Below, piece by piece: positions 9,717 to 21,491 of a stretch of 64,000 nt of DNA. The stretch is taken from positions 310,001 to 374,000 of the forward strand of contig JACCLO010000003.1 of assembly GCA_029448655.1 (NCBI GenBank), written 5' to 3'. The stretch's first letter is position 1; each line of letters opens with the position of its first letter. The position numbers and the translations under genes were made by a program. The notes beneath the pieces were generated by a model that saw only the letters and a program-made list of their open reading frames with translations, made no database searches and was not told the DNA's origin. This stretch comes from Wolfiporia cocos. Lineage: Eukaryota > Basidiomycota > Agaricomycetes > Polyporales > Phaeolaceae.

Positions 9717-9830
9717 CTACCCATAATGTATCCTTCCAATAACGCCTTCTCCATGGTACCCGCTCGGAAGGCAAGCACAATTCAGATGCACGACAATGGT
9801 AATTGTGTATATACCAGGCTCTAGGCTAAT
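9717..9830 (-). pseudogene. Relic of a beta-trefoil first exon
   Basis: The minus strand reads LEPGIYTITIVVHLNCACLP, which matches the start of the beta-trefoil genes in this window (compare SSGIYTM at 10458 and GSGTYTITNV at 24294). The expected ATG position reads ATT and no second exon was found downstream. It lies head-to-head with the intact gene at 10458 and could be a decayed duplicate. Confidence 0.45.
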
Positions 9831-10457
9831 GGATGACTTGAATATGTCTTCACCGGTCCTGGGATTCTGGTGTTGGCCAACACTTGACAGGAAAACCTTA
9901 TATATCCTCGGGGATAGGGGGATATACAACCATGACAAGGTGATAATCCCTGTAACCCGTCGTAAGCATCGTCTCTGTCCAGAGAAGGTGTTCCGAGGTA
10001 ATGGAAGCCAGGCAATGTAACACACGGGTAAACTTGTGGCACAACATACCATGGAGCGGCCCCCCACCAAATCATACCACGCGAGCAGCGCTCTCCGCAT
10101 GTCCATATTTGACTCATGAGCCTTGAATTATAGTCTCAGTATCCTTCTCTCTTTCAATCAGTTGGCAAGAAACTTATTTATAGCTTTGTTACACATCGCT
10201 TGTCATCACATTGTCGCACAAGCTGTATAGAACATAGTGCGCCAAGACACCGCTTCCAAGCATTCATGGAAGTATATCGGAGTTGCTCTTCCATGTTGTT
10301 TCAGGAAGTTTCCTGACACAATGATGAAAGAAGCGTGGGTTTTCAAACATTCCAGACGATGAGAGGTGAGTTCTGAGAATATATGACTCGATCACATGTT
10401 GGCATTCACATATATAAGAGATCTCTCCAAATGCCAACCCTTACATCGATTAAGATT

Positions 10458-11058
10458 ATGTCTTTATCCTCTGGAATCTATACCATGGCTCTATATAGTC
10501 AGCCCTCTTATAGGGTATGGCTACCACAAAGCTCAGACACCCAGGGATGCGTCGTAACCACAAACGACACTGTGCTAGGGTTAACGGTGAGTCAGCTGTC
10601 ACACCTAAACAATGCTAGATACTGATCTTTCGCTGTCAGTGGAATGTCACTCAGTTTGAGAACGGGCTGTACACTATTCAGAACATTGCTTTCTCCTCCT
10701 GGGCAGACTCCGGGATCCTTGGAGAGCCTCGAAATGTTGTTGGTAGTATACAAGAACAGCAATGGGTCATCACGTCGTCCACAAGTGAGAGTGAAAGCCC
10801 CTTCCAGTATGTGTCCTTACCTCGCGTTGATTATATGACTCTAATGCCACATACAGTATTATCGTTCCGCAGACGAACGAGAACCCAGAACTATTCTGGA
10901 ATTTGGCCGCTGTCGCGGAAAATGAGCCAGTATGACATCATTCAAGCTCCACAGTAGAAAGAAGTACTCACATCTTCGTCCCCCAGGTAGGCTTAGTAAC
11001 TGCAAGCGATCAGGCACATTGGAACTGGGTTTTCACGGATGCGTCGGAGTTGGATTGA
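10458..11058 (+). CDS. Beta-trefoil protein (ricin-B-like / cospin-like), 4 exons
   Basis: Exons 10458-10586, 10640-10806, 10857-10929 and 10987-11058; introns of 53, 50 and 57 nt, all GT..AG. The frame closes exactly, giving 146 residues. The pattern fits a three-repeat beta-trefoil of basidiomycete lectins or I66-type (cospin/cnispin) serine-protease inhibitors, which are about 150 residues: SSGIYTM..., ENGLYTIQNIAF, EQQWVIT, NPELFWNLAA, QAHWNWVFTD. No signal peptide, so cytosolic. Family members bind glycans or inhibit trypsin-like proteases and act in fungal defence; which applies here cannot be told. Exact in-frame splicing argues for a live gene. Confidence 0.75.
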
Positions 11059-12654
11059 GCTTCTACAGGGTGCCTGCCTCATGTTAGCTATAGTCATGCG
11101 CGGAGCTCTTGTGCATGTACTTTTTGGATAGTTCATCGCAAATACTTAAACACTTGATGAGTGTCGTGTTCACTAGTTCTATATGAAATGCAGCAAGCCC
11201 CAGGCTATACAAAGTGATGAATAGTCTGAGTTTACATTGATATTTACGGGCGAAATGACTCACAAATGTAGTCGCATTATGCTAATGTCAATATTTGCGT
11301 TACAAGGCCCGCTCTCAGATCTCAAGGCCCGCTGTGGGCCAAGGGCCGGACTAATCAGGACCGATTTAACGGTCCCGTTCAGCCCTGGATCTGACATGGT
11401 CCTGACCCTTCATTCTATAAGTTGTCACTTTACATAAGACTAGTCTGGACCCCTGGACCGGTCCTGGATAATACGTGACAGTCAACAGCCATGAAGTCGG
11501 ACATGCACACAACTGATACGTGGTCTGGTGACATTTTGATGATAGTGTTCTTATGAAACTCACCGATTATGCCTTGCGTAGCAGAAGTGATCATGAACAT
11601 ACATCATTTTTGGGTGGACAGAAAGAGTGCATACTTTGCGCTGCATCCACCGGAAAGTATGAGATAGACACCATGCGACGGGTTCTTGCGATGTATTCGT
11701 TCCAAGATCAGAATTGTATTGCACGACCTAGCCATGGCTATGCAGAATGCATCCGGACGGCACGCACCATGCTGCGCCGAGTTCCATGAACATGGTAGAC
11801 AGGTTGGTAATGATAATGTGAGGATGGAAAACGATAGAATCAGGATCCATGAAGCAGTTTCTGATCAGTGTCCCAGCCTCAGCAGGATTTAGGAGATCGT
11901 GTCAAGCTCCAAAATGAGCTGGAAGCCTTGCACGAATTCGATGGCATCATTGGAGACGCGAGGATAAAGAGGTCATGCTCTGTTAACTCCAATTGATTTG
12001 ATGAATAATGATTGTAATGTGCATGAATTGCTCTCCATTGTACGCAGCTGAGAATGCATCGAAGGAAGGGATAATGCCCTGATTGGCCACGTAAAGCACT
12101 GCGGAACCAAAGGCCTGCTGTCATCATGCATGTATTCGTGAGAGATTATGTGTGTGATGACAGTCATTCAGATAGTTGGCAGGATGACAGCCCACCGGAT
12201 TTCTATTGCAAGTACAAACGTGCTCTTGTACTAGTTTATGCTTCGTTTCCGCTTGTCATGGGATCTTAGAGGACTGGTATGGAGGTATTGCTAAATGAAG
12301 TAACCTATTCAGTTATCCATCGGCAAGAACAAGGTCCCGAAGCAAGGCTCAGTCAAGATGGTGCATATTCATCAGACTCTTTTGGTTCTATGCACTGAAA
12401 CCCTCCAAGGATCACGCAGAGCTGATGATCAGCGACGTAGAGAATTCATGGTCCTGATGGTATGCCTGAGACTGGAGAGAGGAAAGCGCCATCAATGTCA
12501 CGGAAGGCAATGCAGCCGCAAGCGCGGGCGGAGTACATAATGCAAGCTTAAGGGCGTGAATGCGTGGAAATCAGATCTGCGTCCATTGCGTTCTGCGAAC
12601 ATTCTCCAAGAATACATTTGTCTGAACGTAGGAGTGTGTGCATGATCAGACGCA
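11059..12654. other. Intergenic, no supported gene
   Basis: Contains a short palindromic GGCCCGC/GGGCC-rich patch at 11300-11470 with GGTCCTGG/CCAGGACC half-sites. Other frames are short and lack recognisable domains. Confidence 0.45.
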
Positions 12655-12913
12655 GGGGGCATTATCTAATGACTTTGTCGGAAACATGCTGGTATCATTT
12701 GAATAAGTGATCAAATGCGAACCTAATGCATTGATTGCTTATGTAATATCTTCATTAGATAACGCCCCCGGTGTCTGGATCTTTACGCAGCCAATGGTTA
12801 GCTGAGGTCATGTGTTTCTCACGATGTTATCAACCAATGCATTATGTTTGCATTTGATCACTTATTCAAATGATACCAACATGTTTCCGACAAAGTCATC
12901 AGATAATGCCCCC
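12655..12913. repeat. Small foldback/MITE cluster with GGGGGC tips
   Basis: Left arm 12655-12735 is repeated inverted at 12812-12913 (GGGGGCATTATCT, GACTTTGTCGGAAACATG, TGATCAAATGC in both). A third inverted copy of the tip (GGGGGCGTTATCTAATGA on minus) ends near 12770. So there are three tips in 260 bp, as if one short MITE had a partial inverted duplicate beside it. No coding capacity. Confidence 0.6.
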
Positions 12914-13120
12914 GGTGCAAGCGACAGGATTACGTCAACTAGGCGAGCTTTACTCTGTAACGTGGCTTTTCTACGTCGCACATTGCACATGGCTTGCCGC
13001 TTGCAATGACGACATGTTTCGAAAGTCCTGCGCTGCGTATCAGCTGTCTTTCATATGGACTAACATAGTGATTCTCCCACTAATGCTACACAACTTGCCT
13101 GTTGTGTCAAGCTGGATCAC

Positions 13121-14086
13121 TAGGGCGTGGTGAAATAGCACCGGCTAATTAGCAGTGTGTGATTAACATAGGTTAATAACATGCACTTAACGGTTAAGCA
13201 GAAAAGGGCCGGAATTGGGGTGTTAATAACGGTTAATAAGTCACGTGACTATGATAGAGAGAACAATTTATATCCCGCAGTCAGTAAACTACATGTGTGG
13301 CAGTCAATGAAGACCGTAGTCAGGGTAGAGTAGTGTGGTAAGTAAGGTAAGGTGTAACGAGCGGTGGGTGTAGAACAGACGTGGTGGTAAAGTGTGGTGT
13401 GTAATTCATAGTCGTATAGTAAGAGGCTTACCCTGGGTCGAACACGATAGGGGTTTCGTCATGTGGCTATAATATGACCGAGATGCTGTACATGTAATTG
13501 ATTGACCATCTAGATGGGCAGCATTCAATCAAGCATTAGAATCATAGCTTGGTGCATGCAGCCGGACCGCAGCTCATAGATGAGAGAGGCCTCAGCATGG
13601 GAGCTTTGGCAGACATCCTGGAACAGTATGCACCAGATTTTGGTGGAAACGCATTATTCGTCAAGTGTGTCAATGATTAAATTCGTGCCATGGAGAGTAC
13701 ATATGAAACTGTGGGTCTACCAGTAACTGTAAGCAAATCAAGGGGTTGGTGACACTACTACAGCACATCAACACACAAAGAATCTACTGCACATTGCGGA
13801 GGCCTGATGAGAAATAGCAACAAAAGCAGGAGCAGGAGGCAGAGGAGGAGGGTGAGCTCAACTGGGTGTGAATAGTAGATAAGGTGGTGTCTATTTGACG
13901 CTAATTAGCTGTTAATTGCGCTAATTAGCGCTGATTAGCGTTAATTAGTGTGGGGTCCCCGGGGGCATGGCCCCCGGACCCCCATTTCTAACTAACTGTT
14001 GATAACACCTGTTAATAACACTCTCTCTGAGGGCCAGTGCTAATTAGCTGTTAATTAGACTCGAATCTCTGCTTCACCACACCCTA
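13121..14086. mobile_element. hAT-like non-autonomous DNA element, 966 bp
   Basis: Ends are TAGGGCGTGGTGAA and, inverted, TAGGGTGTGGTGAA. Flanks TGGATCAC (13113-13120) and TGGATCAT (14087-14094) form an 8-bp target duplication with one mismatch, as expected for hAT transposons. The subterminal zones are crowded with GCTAATTAGC palindromes and GTTAATAAC repeats, typical of transposase-binding regions. No transposase ORF inside. Confidence 0.72.
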
Positions 14087-14094
14087 TGGATCAT

Positions 14095-14817
14095 GCTGAC
14101 CTCTCACTACCTGCCATTTTGCTGTTGCTGGGATCCACGACTGGGCAAAGAACTCTAGCCAGCCATGAAGTCGATCTCTATCGTTTAGTTAACAACTTGT
14201 ATTGCACTTCTGTTTGCTCTCCGGGCTGTTGTCTACTTCCGCTGAACTTGATATGACTTCGTAATGTGCTCCATAGGCGACACTGACATTTCGAACAGCT
14301 ACCAAATGTATCTTCACCCATTCAGTATGGAATGCACTCTGTCTTTGCTTACTCCCATCTGGGTGTGAGCTTCCGGTAACGGCCACTGTTGAGAGTTAGC
14401 AAGCCATGATGAGACCATTGTTTCCGGTATGCTGGGTCCAGCGCTTGGATGCAACAATGGGTACATGCTGATCTCCACCAGACATAGGAGATTACGTGTC
14501 TTCGACAGAAGTGCTGACAGCAAGTCCGCTGATCAGATACAGGCCTTCATACAATACTATTTCTTCATATTGAGTACCATGCAGTGTACTTTGTGGTGCC
14601 GGGCAACAGCGCAATGGCAATTCGAGCTCTTGAATAGAGCATTCCTTGTTGTGCAGCCTATTCCTTGTTGCCTATGTAGCATAATTTTGAGCAAGGACGT
14701 TGAGAGACATGTCTTTTAATGGTGCAGAAGGTATGCCTTAAAGCTTAAATTCCTGTCATCTTCACAACCACATGCTATATCAATTAGTCATTTCCCGCAA
14801 CCTCGAGCAATCCATAA
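14095..14817. other. Spacer between hAT-like element and tandem array
   Basis: No gene, RNA or repeat recognised; only short frames without domains. Confidence 0.4.
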
Positions 14818-14871
14818 TATAATGGGAGCTTGCGCCGTAGGCGCTTGCGTGTCACTAGCGTGCAGCTAGCA

Positions 14872-14900
14872 TGGATGCCACATTTGCTGCGTGGCATCCA
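14872..14900. other. Hairpin in array unit 1
   Basis: Perfect 10-bp arms TGGATGCCAC / GTGGCATCCA. The homologous hairpins in later units keep pairing through paired substitutions. Confidence 0.7.
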
Positions 14901-16096
14901 CGGGCATCATTCCTGCTCCCATTAGATAGGGTGCCTGGCGCCGGTGAATTCCCACGCCCAGTGCCTGCAAGGCGCGCGTGCTGGCTGCAAAGGTGTTACA
15001 AGTGAAGCGACGATGAGGCCGAGTGTTATCGAGGTGGAGGAGTGGCTGAGCGGGCAGAGATAAGCAATAACTCCTAGATACAAAATTGTGGCGAAGCCAC
15101 AAGTAATTAAGCTAGTCTGAACTATAATGGGAGCTTGCGCCATAGGTGCTCACGTGCAGCTAGCATGTTGCTCGCGTGCAGCTAGCATGTCACTCGCGTG
15201 TCACTCGTGTTTTGCACACATGGCAAGAATGTTTGCCACGTGGCGGCGCCTGTAGGGCGCCCGTCAAGTGCGCGCCGGTGCCTGCAAGGCGCGCGTGCCG
15301 GTTGCAAAGATGTTACAAGTGAAGCGACGACAAGGCTGAGCATTAGTGAGGTGGAGGAGTGGCTGAGCGGGCAGAGATAAGCAATACAAGTCCTAAATAC
15401 AAAATTGTGGCGAAGCCACAGGTGATTAAGCTAGTCTAAAAGTAATGGGAGCTCGTGCCATAGGCGCTCACATGCCGCTAGCATGTTGCTTGTGTTTTAC
15501 GCACAAGGCGAGCATGTTTGCCGCATGGCACCCATAGGACACCCATCAAGTGCACGCCAGTGCCTGCAAGGTGCGTGTGCCAGTTGCAAAGGTATTAAAA
15601 GCAAAGCAATGACAAGGCTGAGTGTTAGCGAGGTGGAGGAGTGGCTGAGTGGGCAGAGATAAACAATAAGTCCTAGAATACAAAATTGTGGTGAAGCCAC
15701 AGGTAATTAAGCTACTCTATAAAGTAAAGGGAGCTCGCTTGCAGCTAGTGTGCAGCTAGCATGGACGCCACGTTTGCTGCATGGCATCCACGGGCATCAT
15801 TCCTGCTCCCATTAGATAGGGCGCCTGGTGCCAGTGAATGGCATCGGTGAATTCCCATGCCCAGCGCCTGCAAGGCGTGCGTGCCGGTTGCAAAGGTGTT
15901 ACAAGCGAAGCGACGATGAGGCTGAGCATTAGCAAGGTGGAGGAGTGGCTGAGCAGGCAGAGATATGCAACAACTTCTAAATACAAAATTGTGGTGAAGC
16001 CACAGGTAATTAAGCTAGTCTATAAGTAATGGGAGCTCGCGCCATAGGCGCTCATGTGTCGCTAGCGTGCAGCTAGCGTGTCGTTCGCATTTTGCG

Positions 16097-16133
16097 CACA
16101 TGGACGCCACATTTTCCATGTGGCGTCCATGTG
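16097..16133. other. Hairpin in array unit 5
   Basis: Perfect 16-bp arms CACATGGACGCCACAT / ATGTGGCGTCCATGTG with a 5-nt loop. Confidence 0.75.
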
Positions 16134-16255
16134 TGTCGTTGATCCTCCTCCCATTATCCCATTAGATAGGGTGCCTGCCATCCACAGAGTTGGCCGGTGG
16201 ATTTCCACGCCCAGCACCTGAAAGGCACGCGTGCTGCTAGCTCGCATTTTGCGCG

Positions 16256-16620
16256 CTGTTCCTGCCCCACACCATGGGGATTTGTGCCCCACACCACGGG
16301 GATTTGTACCCCATGCCACAGGGATTTGCACCCCAATGCCACGGGGATCTGTGCCCCATGTCACAGGGATTTGTGCTCTGTATCATGGAGATTTGTGCCC
16401 CGTGCCACGGGGATTTGTATCCTGTGGCATGGGGATTTTGTAATGTAAATACCCCACACCACGGGGAGTTGTACCCCATGCCACAGGGATTTGTGCCTCA
16501 CATCATGGGGATTTTTGTAATGTAAATACCCCACACCACAGGGATCTGTGCCCCATGCCATGGGGATTTATGCTTTGTGCCATGGGGATTTATGCCTCAT
16601 GCCACAGGGATTTTTGTAAC
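16256..16620 (+). repeat. ~22-bp minisatellite inside one array unit
   Basis: About 16 imperfect copies of CCCCATGCCACGGGGATTTG with a short linker, twice interrupted by TTTGTAATGTAAATA. The open frames across it (repeating HGDLCPMPRGF) come from the repeat period and are not genes. Confidence 0.85.
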
Positions 16621-17018
16621 ATAAATGGCCTGTGCTGTAGATGCCTGCCAAAAGATTGCAAAAAATGAAGAACATTTTGACACCACATTACACAGTATTA
16701 CAAGTGAAGCGACAATGAGACCGAGCATCAGCGAGGTGTCAGAAGTGGCTGAGCAGGCAGAGACAAGAGACAAAAGAGGCAAGTTGGGGGATCCATGGGT
16801 AATGCACAGGAAATTCATGGGGGATCCACAGGTAGCTTTTAAAAAACCCGATTATCTCAAAAAGGCACACATGGTTTGGAATAATATATTGAAGTGGAAA
16901 AAGCAGTGTGACCATGGCGAAGCCACGGGTAATTAAGCTAGTCCATAATATAATGGGAGCTTGTGCCATAGGCACTCATGTGCTGCTAGTGTGTCGCTCG
17001 CGTTTTGCACATGTTTTA

Positions 17019-17059
17019 CACACATGGACACCATGTTTGCCACGTGGTGTCCATGTGTG
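17019..17059. other. Hairpin in the last array unit
   Basis: 15-bp arms CACACATGGACACCA / TGGTGTCCATGTGTG. It differs from unit 5 at one base in each arm, with pairing kept. Confidence 0.7.
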
Positions 17060-17783
17060 TCGATCCTGCTCCCATTAGATAGGGCGTCTGGCGCCTGGGA
17101 AGTTGGGCAGTGGATTCCCATGGTCAGTGCCTGCAAGGAGTGCATGCCGGTTGCAAAGGTATTGCAAGAGAAGCGACGATGAGGCCGAGTGTCAGCAAGA
17201 TGGAGGAGTGGCTGAGTGGGCAGAGACAAGTAACAAGCCCTAGAACATAGAAATTGTGGCAAAGCCACAAGTAGTTAAGCTAGTCTAAATACTAAAGGGC
17301 CATGGATTGCGTAGGAACTGCCATGTGCTTTTCCACATGTGCCAGGTGCAGCCCATCGTCCCATAGGGCTTGCGCCACCGACCCAGGAAGTTGGCCAGTG
17401 GATTCCCATGCCCGGCACCTGCAAGGTGCATGCGTTCAAGTTCCTTCGACTGCATCCTCCCTGCGCTGTGCCACGGGATTTTGTAGCTTTTGTAACGTAA
17501 ATAGCCTGTACTGTAGATACATGCCAGAAAATCCAGGAGGTTCTGAGGGACCACATTTGTGGACACAGGATCACAAGCTCAGAGCAAGCAGGCAGAGACG
17601 GGTTGCCACCCTGGGCAGACTCACAATCCAATATGTTTTTATTCTATTATTTATCATACTTAAGTGACAATTGACATCCGTGGCAAAGCCGCAGGTAATT
17701 AAACTCATTGCGTATAAACAAAGATATTAGTCTGTAGGAATCTGTGAACTCACATCCATGACACATCTTATGAGACACTACAG

Positions 17784-20460
17784 CATCAGCAAAAGGCAAG
17801 ATAGTAGATAAGCATAGATAAAGTGATGTCAGACTGGTATACGTTATCAGACTGATTTAGGCCGATAAAATATGTTTTGTATTTTGACATCTGGGAAAAT
17901 ACCGAGGCATCCGGTAAACTGTTGCAAAGTTGTGGGTGGCATCTGGTGAATACTGGGAAACTCACAAAGGCATCTGGTGGATTGTTTCACAGTTGCAGAG
18001 GCATCTGGTGAAAGAGCCACCAATTTCCAGGCCTGCTGATCTACCATGGGGCAGACAGTATTCACTCAGACATTATATTGGGATTAATTGCCCAGACTGG
18101 TGATATATCCGGGGCACTCGAGGTACATCAGAATTTATTTATTGCGTGCGCTTACATAATGATCACTAGAAATGGCACAGAAAGAGCAAAAACTTGGGGA
18201 ATGGAAGCAGGGCAGCACCAGCACACGTCAGGGAGCCAGTACCGCTCACACTGCCAACCTTGTTCCTGAGTCCTGCCATCACGGTTGCCTTGAAGCACAC
18301 CATGCCCATCACCACAAGCATGACACCCCAGTCCTTGTGGCCCCACTCACTCTGGGCCACCCACTCATTGCAGCCATCTCTGCTGCTGCTGCCACTGCCG
18401 CCCATGGGGAGCCAGCACCGCACGTGGTCCTTGTTGAAAGTGCACGCACGTTGGGTGCGATCTCGTCACCATGGTGGGGAATGACCTAAAAAGAGAAGGT
18501 GGCGGAGTGAGCCCCCCAAACCGGAAGGTGGTGTGATACACACCTGGTTACAAAAAAGGGGCGTGCAGGGTCCATGGTCGAGGAACGAAAATGTACATAC
18601 CTTATGCATTCATGTAATAAGCCTCGCGATATGTGCGCGTGTACCGCCTCTTGCACTCAAGAAGGCCGATGTGCACAGGGACGATGGAAGGGTCTTCCTT
18701 GGAGGGATAGCTGATGTTCTGTGGGTCTCGCAGCGGGGTCTCAGGATCAACCAGGTGGTCCTCACGTGCTGTGAATGCGATCCACTCACAGTCAGGCGGC
18801 AACACAGACATGTTGCATTCCAGAGTGTTGTATGTCTCATGGATTCTGGCCTCCATGTGGTTGTGCCACTCAGAGAACGTGGACCAGGCGGACTGGAGCA
18901 CCTGGATGAGAGACGCTTAAAGATGGCTGAAGACAACTGAGTGAGCAGCAATGACTTTTGCAGTGCATTCTCCGTGTGCACCTGCTTCATGAGTTGGCGT
19001 GCAATGGACTGTTTGTGACATAGGGGTCTGTCTTCACAGTGATGCTGAGCGGTGTGTTCTTGAGAATGGAGATGTGCATTCCGAGGTCACTGATGAGTTT
19101 GGCAGAGAGCTCGCACTCCTTGGCTACCACAGTTGTGAGTTTGCCGGTGTCGTTCTGTATGTTCTGCAGCGCGCCATCTGAGAGGCGCATATAGTCCACT
19201 CCAAGGAGCACTCACCTTGATGTGGGCCTTGATCTTGACATGCAGCTTCTGTGCCCGAGGTGGGGTAGAATCAGTTGTGCCATGGCGGCGGGAGGAGCTC
19301 AAGCATGTGGAGGAGCGTCACCTGTGCAGGCATGAGGGGGTGTCAGGGAGAAGCAAGGTGGCACAGACCCACACCCCCTCGAGCCCGCTCACGAGCGTGC
19401 CCACCACAAGCGCTGGCGTTGAGGATCCTGAGGCACCACACATCATCACGAGTGGGCTTGAGCATATGTCAGGTAGGACGGAAGGCGCCTTACACGCAGG
19501 CGGAAGTGCGCCCAACAATGTTGGTGGTAGTCAGCAAGAAGTCGAAAAAAGATGAACATACACACCAGCATGGCACTGGACAGCGAATACGCATACAGAG
19601 AGCCGGTACGGTAGGGCAAAGGTATTATTGCGCTCCATTCATACCACACATGGCTCATTAGCAAAAAAATCGAAGACTGAACACACGCACCAGCACAGAC
19701 CAGGGTGACGAATGCGCATACAGGGAGTGGTTCCGGAAGTATTATGACGCATCATTTATGCTGTGCATGGCCAATTAGTAAAATGTCGAATACAGGATAT
19801 ATCTGGCCCATGCTAGTGAATGTGCATAAAGGAAATTGTTACTGGTGGGTCATCTCTATTGTGCAGGAATGGCTGGTGGAAAATCAAAATGAGCACGGAC
19901 TCAGCCATAGTGCAATACAGAATACAGTGTCCATAGCTCGGAGGCGGAGCACATGGGTGTTGGGTGAAGTGGAGGGTGAAGGATCGTTGTGGTGAAGGGA
20001 AGAGAGTGACAAAGAAGATTCACCTAGACGGATGACTTATATACCACACAACAATGCTGTCAAACCTAGAACACCTAGTATAGCAGATGGAATACTTGAT
20101 ATAGTGAAGCTGCATCCCAGTGATGTCATTACATGGAACGAGCGCTTCGAGTGCATGTGCACGGTGCTACCATAAGCCATGTGCAACCACTCTTGCAATT
20201 CATATGTCAGCCTGACTACTAAACAACAATTCTATACCAGTCTGGTGGTTAGTCTCCCAGTCTGGTCATTAGTTTCCCAGTCACACGTTGAGTTTGACTG
20301 ATGCTGATAAAATGCCTTCAGAGTGGCAATTGAATGCCACTCTGCTGTCGATCTTATCAGTGCTTATCTACAGAGATCAGATCCTTCCTCGATTGGCAAG
20401 TACCTCCAGCACAGATAAATCACCTCCAGCACTGGTAAGTCATCTCGCGTTTTGCTGATG
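17784..20460. mobile_element. DNA transposon copy X with captured host sequence
   Basis: Ends CATCAGCAAAAGGCAAGA and, inverted, CATCAGCAAAACGCGAGA. The left ~450 bp and right ~280 bp match copy Y (28067-30474) closely in direct orientation; the interiors differ. Subterminal motifs repeat: GGCATCTGGTGAA-like (left, 4 times) and CCTCCAGCACTGATAAG-like (right). Flanking dinucleotides are AG/AG here and AT/AT in Y, perhaps a 2-bp duplication. No transposase seen. Confidence 0.75.
18600..19310 (-). pseudogene. SLM1-like (BAR/PH) gene fragment, frameshifted
   Basis: Minus-strand pieces in three frames follow the order of fungal Slm1-type proteins, PH-domain effectors of TORC2 at the plasma membrane. 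First QNIQNDTGKLTTVVAKEC and MHISILKNTPLSITVK, then ARQLMKQVHTENALQKSLL, then SAWSTFSEWHNHM, then REDHLVDPETPLRDP, KEDPSIVPVHIGLLE and RRYTRTYREAYY. At least two frameshifts separate them, and the PH domain stops after its first strands, so it cannot encode a working protein. It lies wholly inside transposon copy X. A GT..AG stretch near 19212 may be an old intron, which would mean capture from DNA. Identification is by motif memory. Confidence 0.6.
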
Positions 20461-21491
20461 AGGGTCCGGTCTACTCGCTTACGGCCACTACGAGGATTGA
20501 GCCGCATCAATCAAACATCATGACAACCGCCGCTTGAATAGTTTGGTGTTTCTCGTTCTTGCCGATCTGGACATATACGAGCCTCACTTCCCAGCTCACC
20601 GCAAGTAATTGGCCGATAAGGTAGGCATTGGAAACGTACTAGTACCAAGAGCGTCCATGCCAGCGGCGCTTTCCAACAAGTTCCATGCCAGCACTGTAGC
20701 GCGTCTTGAGGCGCCCGTCCGTTCAACGCTTGGAACGTAGCTCCGGCCCAACTACCATTATCACGCGCTGTCGTGAGACCCGATACGATATTCAGCCGTA
20801 ATGCAATGACTATTGCGCCAAAAGGGCATAATGCCAACTCTGTTGGCATATGAAGCAATTTCCGGCACATGGTCATGACGTGCTCGTGACACAGTCTGAT
20901 GGATTCGCATGGAAGTGTGGCCATCGTCTCAAGGTACAGCGAGACTCAGCAGCTGGGCCCTGTAGGAAGCTAGCGGTTCCTGCGGATTATTGCATGCCAT
21001 TCAGATCATACTGACAGCCGCGTGCCTGAGCTGCGTGTACATGTATGGCTGGTTGCCTAGCCTCTACGCCTTTGTTGAGAACCTGGGCATTTTTACTTGA
21101 GAAGCATATCCGTTTTGAGCCAAGTATGCAGCGTTGTGAAGCTCATGCGTACTAACACCTTCCTCGTGTTGACGCGCTTGTATGAGCTTTTTACCAGGGC
21201 GTTCACGGTAATGCATGACAGCTGATGTTCAGAATCATTATCCGTACCTCTAAGAGTGAGCAAATATATAGTTCATACGCGCCCAGCTGAGTACCACAGA
21301 CAGTGATGAAGTTTCATCTCGCTTGAGTGCTTGGATACTACCTATCGCTTCGAAAGACCAGCAATGCATTGCACATTGACTCAGCAGCTGGACATGACTT
21401 AGGGACAATATTGTGTTCAACCTGGCAAAGCAGAACGCGTGGCTGCATGGACGCCGCATAGCATTTCGAGCACATTACCCGTTGTTTTTAT
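20461..21491. other. Downstream spacer of the kinase gene
   Basis: A 137-codon minus-strand frame (20511-20924, starts MATLPCESIRL) has no recognisable domain and no clear splice partners; I do not call it a gene. Nothing else was recognised. Confidence 0.35.

Larger units (their letters stand above)
14818..17290. repeat. Tandem array, ~300-bp units
   Basis: Units start with TAATGGGAGCTYGCGCC or a variant at about 14820, 15125, 15443, 15723, 16026 and 16948. Each runs through a hairpin region, CCATTAGATAGGG, a CCTGCAAGG block, GGAGGAGTGGCTGAGCGGGC and TTGTGGCGAAGCCAC, and ends AATTAAGCTAGTC. The fifth unit is enlarged by a minisatellite. A diverged remnant continues to about 17720. TGGCTGAGCGG resembles a pol III A box but no B box follows, so tRNA origin is not supported. 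Confidence 0.85.

Noticed and set aside
16062..16561. Overlapping frames with repeating HGDLCPMPRGF-like peptides
   Set aside because: The 22-bp minisatellite gives stop-free repeats in several frames on both strands; not protein genes.
14818..17290. tRNA-derived SINE array
   Set aside because: Only an A-box-like TGGCTGAGCGG is present; no B box was found in any unit.
20511..20924. 137-codon minus frame as a host gene
   Set aside because: No domain, no splice partners and mixed composition; a chance frame cannot be excluded.
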